A stretch of DNA of 64,000 nt from Millisia brevis NBRC 105863 (GTDB taxonomy: Bacteria; Actinomycetota; Actinomycetes; Mycobacteriales; Mycobacteriaceae), in NCBI RefSeq assembly GCF_001552615.1, contig NZ_BCRN01000016.1, forward strand, positions 85,202 to 149,201, read 5' to 3'. Under the pieces are notes generated by a model, which had not been told where the DNA came from, searched no databases, and was given only the letters and a program-made list of their open reading frames with translations. The position numbers and the translations under genes are program-made. This document shows positions 33,704 to 42,951 of the stretch, in pieces. The number at the start of each line of letters is the position of its first letter. Position 1 is the stretch's first letter.

Positions 33704-35842
33704 ATGACCGACCCGAAGAATGCAGCCCCGGACAGCACCGACCCGAACCTCTGGCTCGAGGACATCACCGGCGACGACGCGCTGGGCTGGGTGCGCGAGC
33801 ACAACGGCGGGACGGTCGACCGATTCGCGACCGGCGACGACTTCGAGACCCTGCGCAAGGAGGTGCTCGACGTCCTCGATTCCGACGCCCGCATCCCCTA
33901 CGTGCGGCGGCGCGGCGAGCACCTCTACAACTATTGGCGCGACGGCGAGCATCCGCGCGGGATCTGGCGGCGCACCACGCTCGCCGGCTACCGCTCCCCC
34001 GAGACCGATTGGGAGGTGGTGATCGATCTGGACGCGATCGCCGCCGAGGAGGACGTCAATTGGGTCTGGGGCGGCGCGCAGTTGCTGCGTCCGGATCTCG
34101 ACCGCGGTCTGGTGTCGTTGAGCGTCGGCGGCGCGGACGCGGTGGTCGTCCGCGAATTCGACATGACCACCCGGCGCTTCGTCCCCGAATCCGAGGGCGG
34201 CTTCTTCGTGCCGGAGGCCAAGACCCGTGTCGGCTGGATCGACCGCGACACCGTGTACATCGGCTCCGACTTCGGGCCCGGTTCGATGACCGACTCCGGC
34301 TATCCGCGCACCTCGCGCCGCTGGACCCGCGGCACCGCCCTCGCGGACGCGCCGACGGTCTACGAGGGCCTGGCGACCGACGTCTCCGCCGGCGTCTCCT
34401 ACGACAGCACGCCCGGCTTCGAGCGGACCTTCGCCTCCCGGGCGATCGACTTCTACAATAGCGAGATCGGCCTGCTGACCACCGACGGAGCCGACGCCGC
34501 CGGCGGCACGGACTCGATCGAATGGCTCGACGTCCCCACCGACGCCTCGGTCGACGTCAACGAGCGGTGGTTGACCATCCGTCCGATGACCGACTGGGAG
34601 GTCACCACGGCCGCCGGCGCGGTCGTGCATCCCGCCGGGTCGCTGCTGACGATCGATTTCGACGCCTACCGGGCCGGGTCGCGGGAACTGACGACGCTGT
34701 TCACCCCCGACGAGCACCGGTCGCTGCACCAGTACGCCTGGACGAAGAACTTCCTGCTGTTGGGCGGGCTGACCGATGTGAAGACCGATCTGTCGGTGGC
34801 GACCCCGCCGACCGACCCGACCGCGCCGTGGTCGATCGTCCCGCTCGATCTCGGCGACGAGCCGGTCACCACCGAGGTGATCGCGACCGCGAGCCGCGAA
34901 GGCGACGAGTTCTGGCTCTCCGCCAGCGGATTCCTCACCCCGCCGACCCTGTTGCGCGGCGAGGCGAAGGCGGACGGCGCGACCGGGGTCGAGGTGGTCG
35001 CCGCGACCCCGACCTTCTTCGACTCCACCGGGATGACGGTGCGGCAATTCTTCGCGACCTCCGCCGACGGGACCGCGGTGCCGTACTTCGTCGTCGGCAC
35101 CCCGAGCGAGACGCCGGTGCCGACGCTGCTCTACGGCTACGGCGGCTTCGAGGTGTCGTTGACCCCCTCCTACAGCGGGGTCATCGGCCGCACCTGGCTC
35201 GAGCCGGGTAATACCTATGTGCTGGCGAATATCCGCGGTGGCGGCGAGTACGGTCCGTCCTGGCATACGCAGGTGCTCGGACCGAACCGGTACAAGGTCG
35301 CCGAGGACTTCGCCGCGGTGGCCCGCGATCTGGTCGATCGGGGCATCACCACCACCGCTCAACTGGGCGCCCGCGGCGGATCGAACGGCGGCCTGCTGAT
35401 GGGCATCATGCTGACCGCCTACCCGGAACTGTTCGGCGCGATCGTCTGCGAGGTCCCGCTGCTGGACATGCGGCGCTACCACCTGCTGCTCGCCGGCGCC
35501 TCCTGGGTCGCGGAGTACGGCGACCCCGACGACCCGAAGCAATGGGAGTTCATCTCGAAATACTCTCCCTACCAGAATATTTCGACCGACCGCGCGTACC
35601 CGCCGGTGCTGATCGCCACCTCGACGCGCGACGACCGGGTCCATCCGGGGCACGCCCGGAAGATGGCCGCCGCGCTCGAGGCGACCGACCGCACCGTCTT
35701 CTACTACGAGAACATCGAGGGCGGGCACGGCGGCGCGGCGGACAACTCGCAGGCGGCGTTCAAGTCGGCGCTGGCCACCACCTTCCTGCGGGAGACCCTC
35801 GCACCCGGCGGCGGGACGACGGGAGAGATCTCGAAGGGATAA
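33704..35842 (+). CDS. Prolyl oligopeptidase family S9A peptidase
   Basis: 712 residues. N-terminal beta-propeller (about 75-440, opening NLWLEDITGDDALGWVREHN) and C-terminal catalytic domain with Ser560 in GARGGSNGGLLMG, Asp643/644 in TSTRDDRVHPGH and His675 in EGGHGG. It cleaves short peptides after proline. No signal peptide. Unlike the DPP-IV homologue 8 kb upstream it is of the endopeptidase branch; M. tuberculosis Rv0457c is the likely counterpart. ATG 33704 lies 7 nt after CAGAAT. Divergent from lpdA by 64 bp. Confidence 0.93.
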   Translation: MTDPKNAAPDSTDPNLWLEDITGDDALGWVREHNGGTVDRFATGDDFETLRKEVLDVLDSDARIPYVRRRGEHLYNYWRDGEHPRGIWRRTTLAGYRSPETDWEVVIDLDAIAAEEDVNWVWGGAQLLRPDLDRGLVSLSVGGADAVVVREFDMTTRRFVPESEGGFFVPEAKTRVGWIDRDTVYIGSDFGPGSMTDSGYPRTSRRWTRGTALADAPTVYEGLATDVSAGVSYDSTPGFERTFASRAIDFYNSEIGLLTTDGADAAGGTDSIEWLDVPTDASVDVNERWLTIRPMTDWEVTTAAGAVVHPAGSLLTIDFDAYRAGSRELTTLFTPDEHRSLHQYAWTKNFLLLGGLTDVKTDLSVATPPTDPTAPWSIVPLDLGDEPVTTEVIATASREGDEFWLSASGFLTPPTLLRGEAKADGATGVEVVAATPTFFDSTGMTVRQFFATSADGTAVPYFVVGTPSETPVPTLLYGYGGFEVSLTPSYSGVIGRTWLEPGNTYVLANIRGGGEYGPSWHTQVLGPNRYKVAEDFAAVARDLVDRGITTTAQLGARGGSNGGLLMGIMLTAYPELFGAIVCEVPLLDMRRYHLLLAGASWVAEYGDPDDPKQWEFISKYSPYQNISTDRAYPPVLIATSTRDDRVHPGHARKMAAALEATDRTVFYYENIEGGHGGAADNSQAAFKSALATTFLRETLAPGGGTTGEISKG

Positions 35843-35906
35843 ACCCGGACGGCCAACCGCCAAGACTATTCCTTCGACACTCCACGACGGAATAGCTCGG
35901 CAAAAA

Positions 35907-35930
35907 CCGGTCCATCGATGGGTGGACCGG
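35907..35930 (+). terminator. Terminator-like hairpin after prolyl oligopeptidase
   Basis: CCGGTCCA (35907-35914), 8-nt loop, TGGACCGG (35923-35930), perfect stem 65 bp after the stop. It precedes the operator and promoter of the GH3 gene. No U-tract. Confidence 0.55.
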
Positions 35931-35939
35931 GCATCAATA

Positions 35940-35965
35940 TGTACCGTCGGTTTCTTGTCGGTACA
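35940..35965. promoter_or_regulatory. Inverted repeat TGTACCG-N12-CGGTACA upstream of GH3 gene
   Basis: Perfect 7-bp arms with a 12-bp spacer, covering the likely -35 region (TTGTCG at 35957-35962) of the promoter whose -10 is TACGGT at 35976-35981. The geometry suits a TetR- or LacI-type repressor, perhaps carbohydrate-responsive. No regulator gene is adjacent. Confidence 0.5.
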
Positions 35966-35975
35966 CAATTCGACG

Positions 35976-35981
35976 TACGGT
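35976..35981 (+). promoter_or_regulatory. -10 TACGGT for GH3 gene
   Basis: TACGGT with 7 nt to the ATG at 35989: probable leaderless start. Confidence 0.5.
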
Positions 35982-35988
35982 TGGCTGC

Positions 35989-38448
35989 ATGTCGGACACA
36001 AGTGGTGCCGCGTCGGGGGTCGACGGCTCGCTTCCGAGCGAGTCCGAGCCACCCGACGCTGCGCCGACCGGGAAGCCGAACGGGAACGGGCAGCACCCGA
36101 ACGGCGCGCGCGCGACGCCCACACTCGCCGAGTGTGTCGCCCTGACCTCCGGCCTCGACCCCTGGCACCTGCAGCCGGTCGAGCGACTCGGCATCCCGTC
36201 GATCCTGATCACCGGCAGCACCCACGGCATTCGCAAGCCCGAACCCGGCTCCGACGACGACCCCCTGCTGCGCCGCACGTGGCCCGCCACCTGCTTTCCC
36301 GGCGCCGGCACGCTCGCCTCCAGTTGGGATGAACCACTGCTCAACCGGGTCGGCGCCGCGCTCGGCGCCGAAGCCCGCGAGGCCGAGGTATCGGTCCTGC
36401 TGGGTCCGTCGGTCGATATCAAGCGCTCGCCGCTGGCCGGTGGCGGATTCGACACCTACTCGGAGGATCCGCTATTGGCCGGCCGCCTGGCGGCCGCGCT
36501 GATCAAAGGAATTCAATCCTGTGGCGTGGGTGCCGTCCTGCAACATCTCGGGGCGATAAATCAGCAGACCGATCGCATGCGGATATCCGCGGAAATCGAC
36601 CCGCGCACGCTGCGGGAAATCTATCTGCGGGCGTTCGAGTACGTGGTGGCCGAGGCCGACCCGTGGCTGGTGATGTGCGCGTCCAACAGCCTCAACGGGG
36701 TGCCCGCCGCCGAGAACCACTGGCTGTTGACCGACCTGCTGCGCCACGAATGGGCCTTCGACGGTGTCCTGGTGTCCGACTGGGGGGCCGTACGCGACCG
36801 GGCGGCGTCGATCGCCGCCGGGGTCGACCTGCAGATGCCGCCCGCCCGCACCGAGGGCCCGACGTCCGACTCCGCCGTCCGCGCCGCGATGGCCGACGGC
36901 CGCCTCGCCGAACACGATGTGCGCCGGGCGGCCCGTCGGGTCGCCGACCTGGTCGACCGGGTGATCGATGCGCGCGCCGCCCGCGAACATCCGGTACCGG
37001 AGGTCGACTACGTCGCCCACCACGATCTGTGCGCCAAGGCCGCCGCCGCGGGTGCGGTGCTGCTGCGCAACGAACCGCTCTACGGTCGGCCGCTGCTGCC
37101 GTTGCGCCCGGACGACGACTTCGTCGTCCTCGGCGAACTCGCCCGTGAGCCGCGCTATCAGGGCACCGGCTCGACCCGGGTGGAACCGGCCGACCTCGAC
37201 GATCCGCTGTCCGGGCTGCGCCGCCTCTGCGACCACCCGATCCCCTTCGAATCCGGCTATACCCTCGACGGCGATCCGGACCGGGACGCCGAACTGCTCG
37301 GCCGTGCGATCGATCTGGTTCGCGGGGCCCGCCTGGTGGTCTGCTTCGTCGGGCTGCCGGAACGGTGTGAGCCGGAAGGTTCCGACCGCACCGGTCTGGC
37401 GCTGCCGGACAACCAGGTCGCGATGATCCTCGAGGTGGTGCGCCGCTGCGAGGAGGTGGTGGTCGTGATGACCAACGGCGGCGTCGTGACCACCGAATGG
37501 GCCAACGAGGTGCCCGCGATCCTGGAGATGTGGCTCGCGGGACAGGCGGTCGGCACGGCGACCGCGGACGTGCTGATGGGCCGCCGCTCCCCCGGTGGCC
37601 GGTTGACCGAGACGATCCCGCTGCGCCTGGGTGACACCCCCGCGCACGGCAACTTTCCCGGCGAGTTCGGGCAGGTTCGCTACGGCGAGGGCCTGCTGGT
37701 GGGCTACCGGTGGTACGACACCCGCCGCGCCGCGGTGGCCTTCCCCTTCGGACACGGCCTGTCGTACACGGTGTTCTCCTACGAGGACGTGTGGGTCAAC
37801 CCCCGCGGCACCACTGCGGAGGTGATGGTGCGGGTGACCAATATCGGCCGCCGCGACGGCTCCGAGGTCATCCAGGTCTACGTGCGCGATCCGGAGAGCT
37901 CGGTCAGCCGGCCCGCCCAGGAATTGCGCGCCTTCGCCAAGGTGCACCTCGAGCCGGGGGAATCGACATTGGTCCGACTGGACCTCGACGAGCGCGCCTT
38001 CGCCAGCTGGGATCCGGTCGTCGACCGCTGGGTGGTCGAGGGAGGCGCCTTCGACATCGCGGTCGGCTCGTCGTCGCGGATGATCCACCACGTGCTGCGC
38101 ATCGAGGTGACCGGCGACGTGCTCAACCGCCCGTTGACCGGCGCGTCGACCGTCGACGAATGGCTCGCCGACCCGCTCGGCGCGCGCATCATGACCGAGA
38201 CGATCCGCGACGGCCGCGGCGCGGTCACCCTCGACCCGGCGCTGTCGACCGTGGTGCGCGGCATCCCCCTGGCGCGGCTGCCCGATCTGCTCGGCGGCTT
38301 CCTCGACCACGAGACGGTCACCGATATGCAGCAACGGGTCGCGGCCGCATCGGCCCGCGCGCTGGAGGCCGGCGATCGCCACGAGTCCCTCGAGTCAGGT
38401 GCCCCGGAGGCGGCGGCCGAGCAACCGACGGCACAATCGCCGGTCTAG
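35989..38448 (+). CDS. Glycoside hydrolase family 3 (beta-glucosidase-like)
   Basis: 819 residues. A disordered Gly/Pro/Asn-rich head (1-45) is followed by the GH3 TIM-barrel domain; nucleophile Asp264 lies in VLVSDWGAVRD. The second alpha/beta sandwich starts near 350 (AAGAVLLRNEPLYG), and a C-terminal fibronectin-III-like domain (FPFGHGLSYTVFSY, then VRVTNIGRRDGSEVIQVYV) follows. No signal peptide, so it would hydrolyse imported oligosaccharides or glycosides. The lysine-histidine pair usually found in the barrel (KHF) reads LQHLGAI here, a deviation worth noting. The extra ~90 C-terminal residues are unusual. Specificity unknown. Confidence 0.9.
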   Translation: MSDTSGAASGVDGSLPSESEPPDAAPTGKPNGNGQHPNGARATPTLAECVALTSGLDPWHLQPVERLGIPSILITGSTHGIRKPEPGSDDDPLLRRTWPATCFPGAGTLASSWDEPLLNRVGAALGAEAREAEVSVLLGPSVDIKRSPLAGGGFDTYSEDPLLAGRLAAALIKGIQSCGVGAVLQHLGAINQQTDRMRISAEIDPRTLREIYLRAFEYVVAEADPWLVMCASNSLNGVPAAENHWLLTDLLRHEWAFDGVLVSDWGAVRDRAASIAAGVDLQMPPARTEGPTSDSAVRAAMADGRLAEHDVRRAARRVADLVDRVIDARAAREHPVPEVDYVAHHDLCAKAAAAGAVLLRNEPLYGRPLLPLRPDDDFVVLGELAREPRYQGTGSTRVEPADLDDPLSGLRRLCDHPIPFESGYTLDGDPDRDAELLGRAIDLVRGARLVVCFVGLPERCEPEGSDRTGLALPDNQVAMILEVVRRCEEVVVVMTNGGVVTTEWANEVPAILEMWLAGQAVGTATADVLMGRRSPGGRLTETIPLRLGDTPAHGNFPGEFGQVRYGEGLLVGYRWYDTRRAAVAFPFGHGLSYTVFSYEDVWVNPRGTTAEVMVRVTNIGRRDGSEVIQVYVRDPESSVSRPAQELRAFAKVHLEPGESTLVRLDLDERAFASWDPVVDRWVVEGGAFDIAVGSSSRMIHHVLRIEVTGDVLNRPLTGASTVDEWLADPLGARIMTETIRDGRGAVTLDPALSTVVRGIPLARLPDLLGGFLDHETVTDMQQRVAAASARALEAGDRHESLESGAPEAAAEQPTAQSPV

Positions 38449-38479
38449 TGGGGGACGGCGATATGGCACCCTACGGGTC

Positions 38480-39628
38480 ATGTCGCGCTCGACCGCCACG
38501 TCGCATGTCACCGAGGCCGAGGCCCCGTTGTGGCGCGCCGCGGCCGCGTTTCGACTGCTGACGATCATCTACGCGGTCAGCTACCACTCCACCGTCGCGG
38601 GCAACCAGGCGTCGCCCCGGCTGAGTTGGGTGGTCTTCGGACTGATCATCGCCTGGACGGGGCTGTCGGCGATCGCGCTGGCCACCGGGTGGGGGCGACC
38701 GCGAATGTGGGCGGCCTTCGACCAGGTCGTGGTAATCGGCGCGGTAATGGCGACCGTGCTGGTCGCGACCACGGAGTGGCGCGGCAACAACCAGGTCCTG
38801 CCGACCACGCTGTGGGTGACCAATGCCGTGGTCTCCGGCGCGATCGCCTGGGGGCCGTGGTTCGGCGCGCTGATCGGCGGGGCGCTGGCGGTGCTGGTGT
38901 CGATGGTGCGCGGCGACGTCGCGATCGAATTCTGGAGCAACGCGACCGTGCCGGTGCTGGTGTCGGTGGGCCTGGCGGTCGGGGTGGCGGCCCGCTCCTC
39001 GCGGCATGCCGCCGAACAGTTGCGGGCGGCGACCGAGCTGGAGGCCGCGACCCGCGAGCGCGATCGGCTGGCCCGCCAGGTCCACGACGGCGTGCTGCAG
39101 GTGCTGGCGATGGTGCACCGCCGCGGCCGCGAGATCGGCGGGGAGGCAGCCGAACTGGCCCGGATCGCCGGGGAGCAGGAGGCGGCGCTGCGACGACTGA
39201 TCTCCGGGCTCGACCGGGTGCCCACCCCCGCGGAGAAGGCCGACCTGGCCGCCCGGCTGCGGGCGATCGCCGCCCCGGATGTGACGGTCTCGGCGCCGGC
39301 CCAGGCGGTGCTGGTCGACGCGGCCACCGCCGGTGAGGTGCTCGCCGCCGTCGAGGCCGCGGTGACCAATACCCGACTGCACGCCGGCCGCGACGCCCGC
39401 AGCTTCATCCTGGTCGAGGATCTCGACGGCGAGATCGTCATCAGCGTGCGCGACGACGGCGTCGGGATGCCCGACGATCGGCCGGCCGACGCGCAGCGCG
39501 AGGGCAGAATGGGCATCGCCAAGTCGATCGTCGGCCGCATCCACCAGCTCGGCGGCACCGCGCAGCTGCGGTCGGCACCCGACGACGGCACCGAATGGGA
39601 ACTGCGGGTTCCCCTGCGCGAGAGGTGA
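38480..39628 (+). CDS. MacS-family sensor histidine kinase
   Basis: 382 residues. About six transmembrane helices (residues 18-170; DUF5931-like sensor), then a HisKA_3 phosphoacceptor (LARQVHDGVLQVLAMVHRRG, His202) and an HATPase with AVEAAVTNTRLHAG (N box) and VRDDGVGMPDD (G box). Such kinases sense membrane or envelope state. ATG 38480 follows CACCCT by 7 nt. Its TGA overlaps the GTG of the response regulator by 4 nt (GTGA), so they are translated as a pair. Confidence 0.9.
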   Translation: MSRSTATSHVTEAEAPLWRAAAAFRLLTIIYAVSYHSTVAGNQASPRLSWVVFGLIIAWTGLSAIALATGWGRPRMWAAFDQVVVIGAVMATVLVATTEWRGNNQVLPTTLWVTNAVVSGAIAWGPWFGALIGGALAVLVSMVRGDVAIEFWSNATVPVLVSVGLAVGVAARSSRHAAEQLRAATELEAATRERDRLARQVHDGVLQVLAMVHRRGREIGGEAAELARIAGEQEAALRRLISGLDRVPTPAEKADLAARLRAIAAPDVTVSAPAQAVLVDAATAGEVLAAVEAAVTNTRLHAGRDARSFILVEDLDGEIVISVRDDGVGMPDDRPADAQREGRMGIAKSIVGRIHQLGGTAQLRSAPDDGTEWELRVPLRER

Positions 39629-40299
39629 GCGACGTGTCCGACGACCCGACCGGGCCCGCGGCGACCGTGATGGTGGTCGACGACCACCCCATGTGGCGCG
39701 AGGGCGTGGCCCGCGACCTCGGCGATCGCGGCTACCGCGTCGTGGCGACCGCCGACGGCGTGGGCGCGGCGACCCGCCGCGCCACGGCGACCACCCCCGA
39801 TGTGGTGCTGATGGACATGGAACTGTCCGACGGGACCGGTGCGACGGCGACCGCGGCGGTGCTCGCGGCCTCCCCGCGCAGCCGGGTGCTGGTGCTCTCG
39901 GCGTCGGCGGAGCGCGACGACGTGCTCGACGCGGTCAAGGCCGGGGCGTCCGGCTACCTGGTCAAGAGCGCCTCGATCGAGGAATTGGTCGATGCGCTGG
40001 AGGCGACGCTGCGCGGCGAGGCGGTCTTCACGCCGGGCCTCGCCGGGCTGGTCCTCGGCGAGTACCGCCGGATGGCCGCGGCCCCGCCCGCCCAGCAGAA
40101 GCCGGGTGCAACCTTGACCGAACGCGAGACCGAGGTCCTGCGGCTGGTGGCAAAGGGGTTGAGCGCCAAGCAGATCGCCACCCGCCTGACCGTCAGCCAT
40201 CGGACCGTCGAGAACCACGTCCAGGCGACGCTGCGCAAGCTGCACCTGGCCAACCGCGTCGAGCTGACCCGCTACGCGATCGAGCAGGGGCTCGACTGA
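39625..40299 (+). CDS. NarL/FixJ-family response regulator (MacR-like)
   Basis: 224 residues from GTG 39625; a second in-frame GTG at 39634 is possible. Receiver domain with the acidic pair in VMVVDDHPMW, phospho-acceptor Asp64 in VVLMDMELSDG, and Lys in GYLVKSASIEEL. C-terminal LuxR helix-turn-helix (LTERETEVLRLVAKGLSAKQ, TVSHRTVENHVQATLRKL). Partner of the overlapping MacS-like kinase. Target promoters are unknown; no nearby envelope operon stands out. Confidence 0.93.
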   Translation: MSDVSDDPTGPAATVMVVDDHPMWREGVARDLGDRGYRVVATADGVGAATRRATATTPDVVLMDMELSDGTGATATAAVLAASPRSRVLVLSASAERDDVLDAVKAGASGYLVKSASIEELVDALEATLRGEAVFTPGLAGLVLGEYRRMAAAPPAQQKPGATLTERETEVLRLVAKGLSAKQIATRLTVSHRTVENHVQATLRKLHLANRVELTRYAIEQGLD

Positions 40300-40332
40300 T
40301 CGTCGGCCGGCCCGTCGACAGCCACGGTGCTT

Positions 40333-40851
40333 CTACAGCTGCGCAACCTGCCGCAGGGCGTCGCCGGTCAGCCGGAAGGTGGTCCAGCCGTCGACGGTAT
40401 CGGCGCCGAGGGCACGGTAGAAATTGATCGCCGGTTCGTTCCAGTCCAGGGCGACCCACTGCAGCCGCACCCAACCGCGCGCGACGCCGATCGCCGCCAG
40501 CGCGGACAGCAGCGCGCGGCCGTAGCCGCTGCCGCGGAACGCCGGCTGCACGTAGAGGTCCTCGAGGTAGCCGCTGCGGCCCTCCCAGGTGGAGTAGATC
40601 GGGAACCACACCGCGGTGCCCACCACCACCGAGTCCCGTTCGACGACGATCGCGTTCGCGTAGTGGTCGTCGCCGAAGAGGTCCTCGCGCAGCTGCTCGA
40701 CCGTGACCTTCACCGCGTCGGGTTCGCGCTCGTAGACGGCCAGCTCGTGGATCAGTCCCCGGATGGCGGGCACGTCGTCGACGGTGGCATCCCGGATGAC
40801 CGCACCATCGGCGAGGTCGATGGGCGCGGGTAGGAAGGTCGCGGTGGTCAC
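40333..40851 (-). CDS. GNAT acetyltransferase, diamine/SSAT-like
   Basis: 172 residues. GNAT fold with the acetyl-CoA loop in YLEDLYVQPAFRGSGYGRAL and the preceding WEGRSG, the pattern of spermidine/spermine or diamine N-acetyltransferases. C-terminal WNEPAINFYRALGA carries the Tyr general acid. Probably acetylates a small amine. GTG 40851 follows TACGCT by 7 nt (leaderless). Convergent to the response regulator. Confidence 0.88.
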   Translation of the reverse strand: MTTATFLPAPIDLADGAVIRDATVDDVPAIRGLIHELAVYEREPDAVKVTVEQLREDLFGDDHYANAIVVERDSVVVGTAVWFPIYSTWEGRSGYLEDLYVQPAFRGSGYGRALLSALAAIGVARGWVRLQWVALDWNEPAINFYRALGADTVDGWTTFRLTGDALRQVAQL

Positions 40852-40965
40852 GCCTGCGAGCGTACGGCCGGTGGCCGGGTCGCTTCGCGCGGTGCGCGAG
40901 ATTCTCCGACGATCCGAGTAGTGGTACTCACCCCAAAACGGGCGAAACCCACCAGGATCATCGGC

Positions 40966-42951
40966 ATGACTTCACCCGGCATCGATCCGCGGCTGGTCGC
41001 CGCCTTGGTCGCCGACGTCGCCGCCCTGCGCGGTCAGCTCGATCGTGTGAGCCGCGGGCTCAGCGCGCTGCAGAACACGTTGGCCGCTTCGTCGCCCGCG
41101 CCGGGAGCTGCCCTCGCGCAGGCGCCGGTCGGTCACCTCCCACCCGCTCAGCCCGGTCCCCTCCCGCAGGCGCCCGGGCTTCCCCTACCGCAGGCGAACG
41201 CCGTCCCCATGCCACCGGCTGCCGCGGTCCCCGTGCCGCAGGCGGGCCCGATGCCCCAGATGCCGGCGGGCCCGGCCCACCCCGGCCCGGTCCACCCCGG
41301 GCCTGCACCGATGGCCTCGCCGCCGCTGCCGACCGCGCCGAAGCAGCCCTGGTGGCAGCGCGACGGGGTGGTCAGCCGGATCCTGGCGGTCGCCGGCGGC
41401 GTGGTCACCCTGATCGGTCTCGGCATGTTGGTCGGCCTGGCGATCCAGGCGGGCTGGTTCGGGCCGGCGGCGCGGGTGGCGAGCGGCGGGGTGCTGTCGG
41501 TGGCCCTCGTGGGGATCGCCGAGCGGCTGATCCGGCGCCCGGGTGGCCGGGTCGGCGCCCTGGCGGTCGGTGCCACCGGCATCGCGGGCCTGACGGTGAC
41601 GGTGATGGCGGCCGGCGACGTCGGATACCGGTGGTTACCGCCGATCGCGGCGGTGGGCGCCCTGGTGGTGGTGACCGCCCTCGGATTGGCGGCGGCGCGC
41701 CACTGGTCGGCCCAGTCGACGACGGTGGTGACCGCCGCGGCGGTGTCCGCGTTCGCCTGGCCGACGGTCGGCGACCATCCGCTGTTGGTGGCTCCGCTGC
41801 TGCTCGGCCTGCAGGTCGCGGTGCTGCTGCTGCAATATCCCCGCGTCTGGCCGGTCGCCTACTTCGCTGCCGCCCTCGTGCCGATGGTCGCGCTGATGCC
41901 CGCGACATCCGACTTCCGCTACCAGTCGGCCGCGGTACTGCTGTCCCTGGTGGCGATGGTGATCGCCGTCGTCGCCGCCACCGCGACGCTGCGTCGGGTC
42001 GATCCGCAGCAGCGTGGTCTGGCCACCGCCGCCGGCATCGGCGTCGTGGTGCCGATCCTGCCGCTGCTGGTCGCCCTCGGGGACAACTCCCCGGAGCTTC
42101 GCCTCGGCGACCTCGCGATCCTGGCGATCGTCGCACTGGTGACCGGGGTCGCCGCCATGCCGATCCGACGCTCGCCGCTGCCGGTGGTGGTGCGGATCTC
42201 GCTCGGCGTGGTCGCAGTGATCTGCGTGCTGCGGCTGGCCCTCGCGGCCCGCGAACCGATCACCACCTCGGTGGTGCTGATGCTGGTGGCGGTGGTGCTG
42301 CTGGCGATCGCGGTGGCCACCCGTTCGATGGCCGGGTGGGCGACCGGCTGGCTCTTCGGAGTCCTCGGTTTGATCACCGCGGTCGACAGCTACGGCGACG
42401 GACTACTGAGCGAATGGCTCCGCGACGATCTGGACGGCGGGGCCGCGATGGTCGGCGTCCTGACCGTGCTCGCGGCCGGGGCCGGCATCGTCGCCGGACG
42501 CAGGCTGCGCAACCCCGAGGCGGCGTCGGACCTGGTGATCGCCGGCCAGGTATTGATCGGCCTGCTCGGGGTGACGCTGACGACGGTGGCGGTCGGCACC
42601 CTGATCAACCCGGAACCGTCCGGGTGGGTGGCCGGGCACTGCGCGGCGACGGTCGCGTGGATGGCGGTGGCGGTCGCCAGCCTGCAGCGCGGCCTGGTCG
42701 ACCGGGACAACCCGCGGATCTGGTTGATCGCCGGGCTCGGGCTGGCGGCGATGGCGACCGCGAAACTGTTCCTGTTCGACCTCGCCTCGCTCGGCGGGGT
42801 GCCGCGGGCGCTGGCGTTCCTGCTGGTCGGGGTACTACTGCTGGTCGCGGGCACCCGGTACGCCCGCAGCTTCGCGGAACGTCGCGGGGAGACCGAGCAG
42901 GCGGCGTCGGGTCGAGCGGCGTCCGGTCAGCCGGGTCCGCCGGCGCAGTAG
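40966..42951 (+). CDS. DUF2339 polytopic membrane protein
   Basis: 661 residues. A short N-terminal coiled coil (VAALVADVAALRGQLDRVSR) is followed by a Pro/Ala/Gln-rich linker (about 45-125) and some 18 hydrophobic segments. DUF2339 proteins are large integral membrane proteins of unknown function. The opening helix GVVSRILAVAGGVVTLIGLG is typical. ATG 40966 lies 7 nt after CAGGAT. The last 25 bp overlap the 3' end of the convergent lipase gene. Confidence 0.83.
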   Translation: MTSPGIDPRLVAALVADVAALRGQLDRVSRGLSALQNTLAASSPAPGAALAQAPVGHLPPAQPGPLPQAPGLPLPQANAVPMPPAAAVPVPQAGPMPQMPAGPAHPGPVHPGPAPMASPPLPTAPKQPWWQRDGVVSRILAVAGGVVTLIGLGMLVGLAIQAGWFGPAARVASGGVLSVALVGIAERLIRRPGGRVGALAVGATGIAGLTVTVMAAGDVGYRWLPPIAAVGALVVVTALGLAAARHWSAQSTTVVTAAAVSAFAWPTVGDHPLLVAPLLLGLQVAVLLLQYPRVWPVAYFAAALVPMVALMPATSDFRYQSAAVLLSLVAMVIAVVAATATLRRVDPQQRGLATAAGIGVVVPILPLLVALGDNSPELRLGDLAILAIVALVTGVAAMPIRRSPLPVVVRISLGVVAVICVLRLALAAREPITTSVVLMLVAVVLLAIAVATRSMAGWATGWLFGVLGLITAVDSYGDGLLSEWLRDDLDGGAAMVGVLTVLAAGAGIVAGRRLRNPEAASDLVIAGQVLIGLLGVTLTTVAVGTLINPEPSGWVAGHCAATVAWMAVAVASLQRGLVDRDNPRIWLIAGLGLAAMATAKLFLFDLASLGGVPRALAFLLVGVLLLVAGTRYARSFAERRGETEQAASGRAASGQPGPPAQ

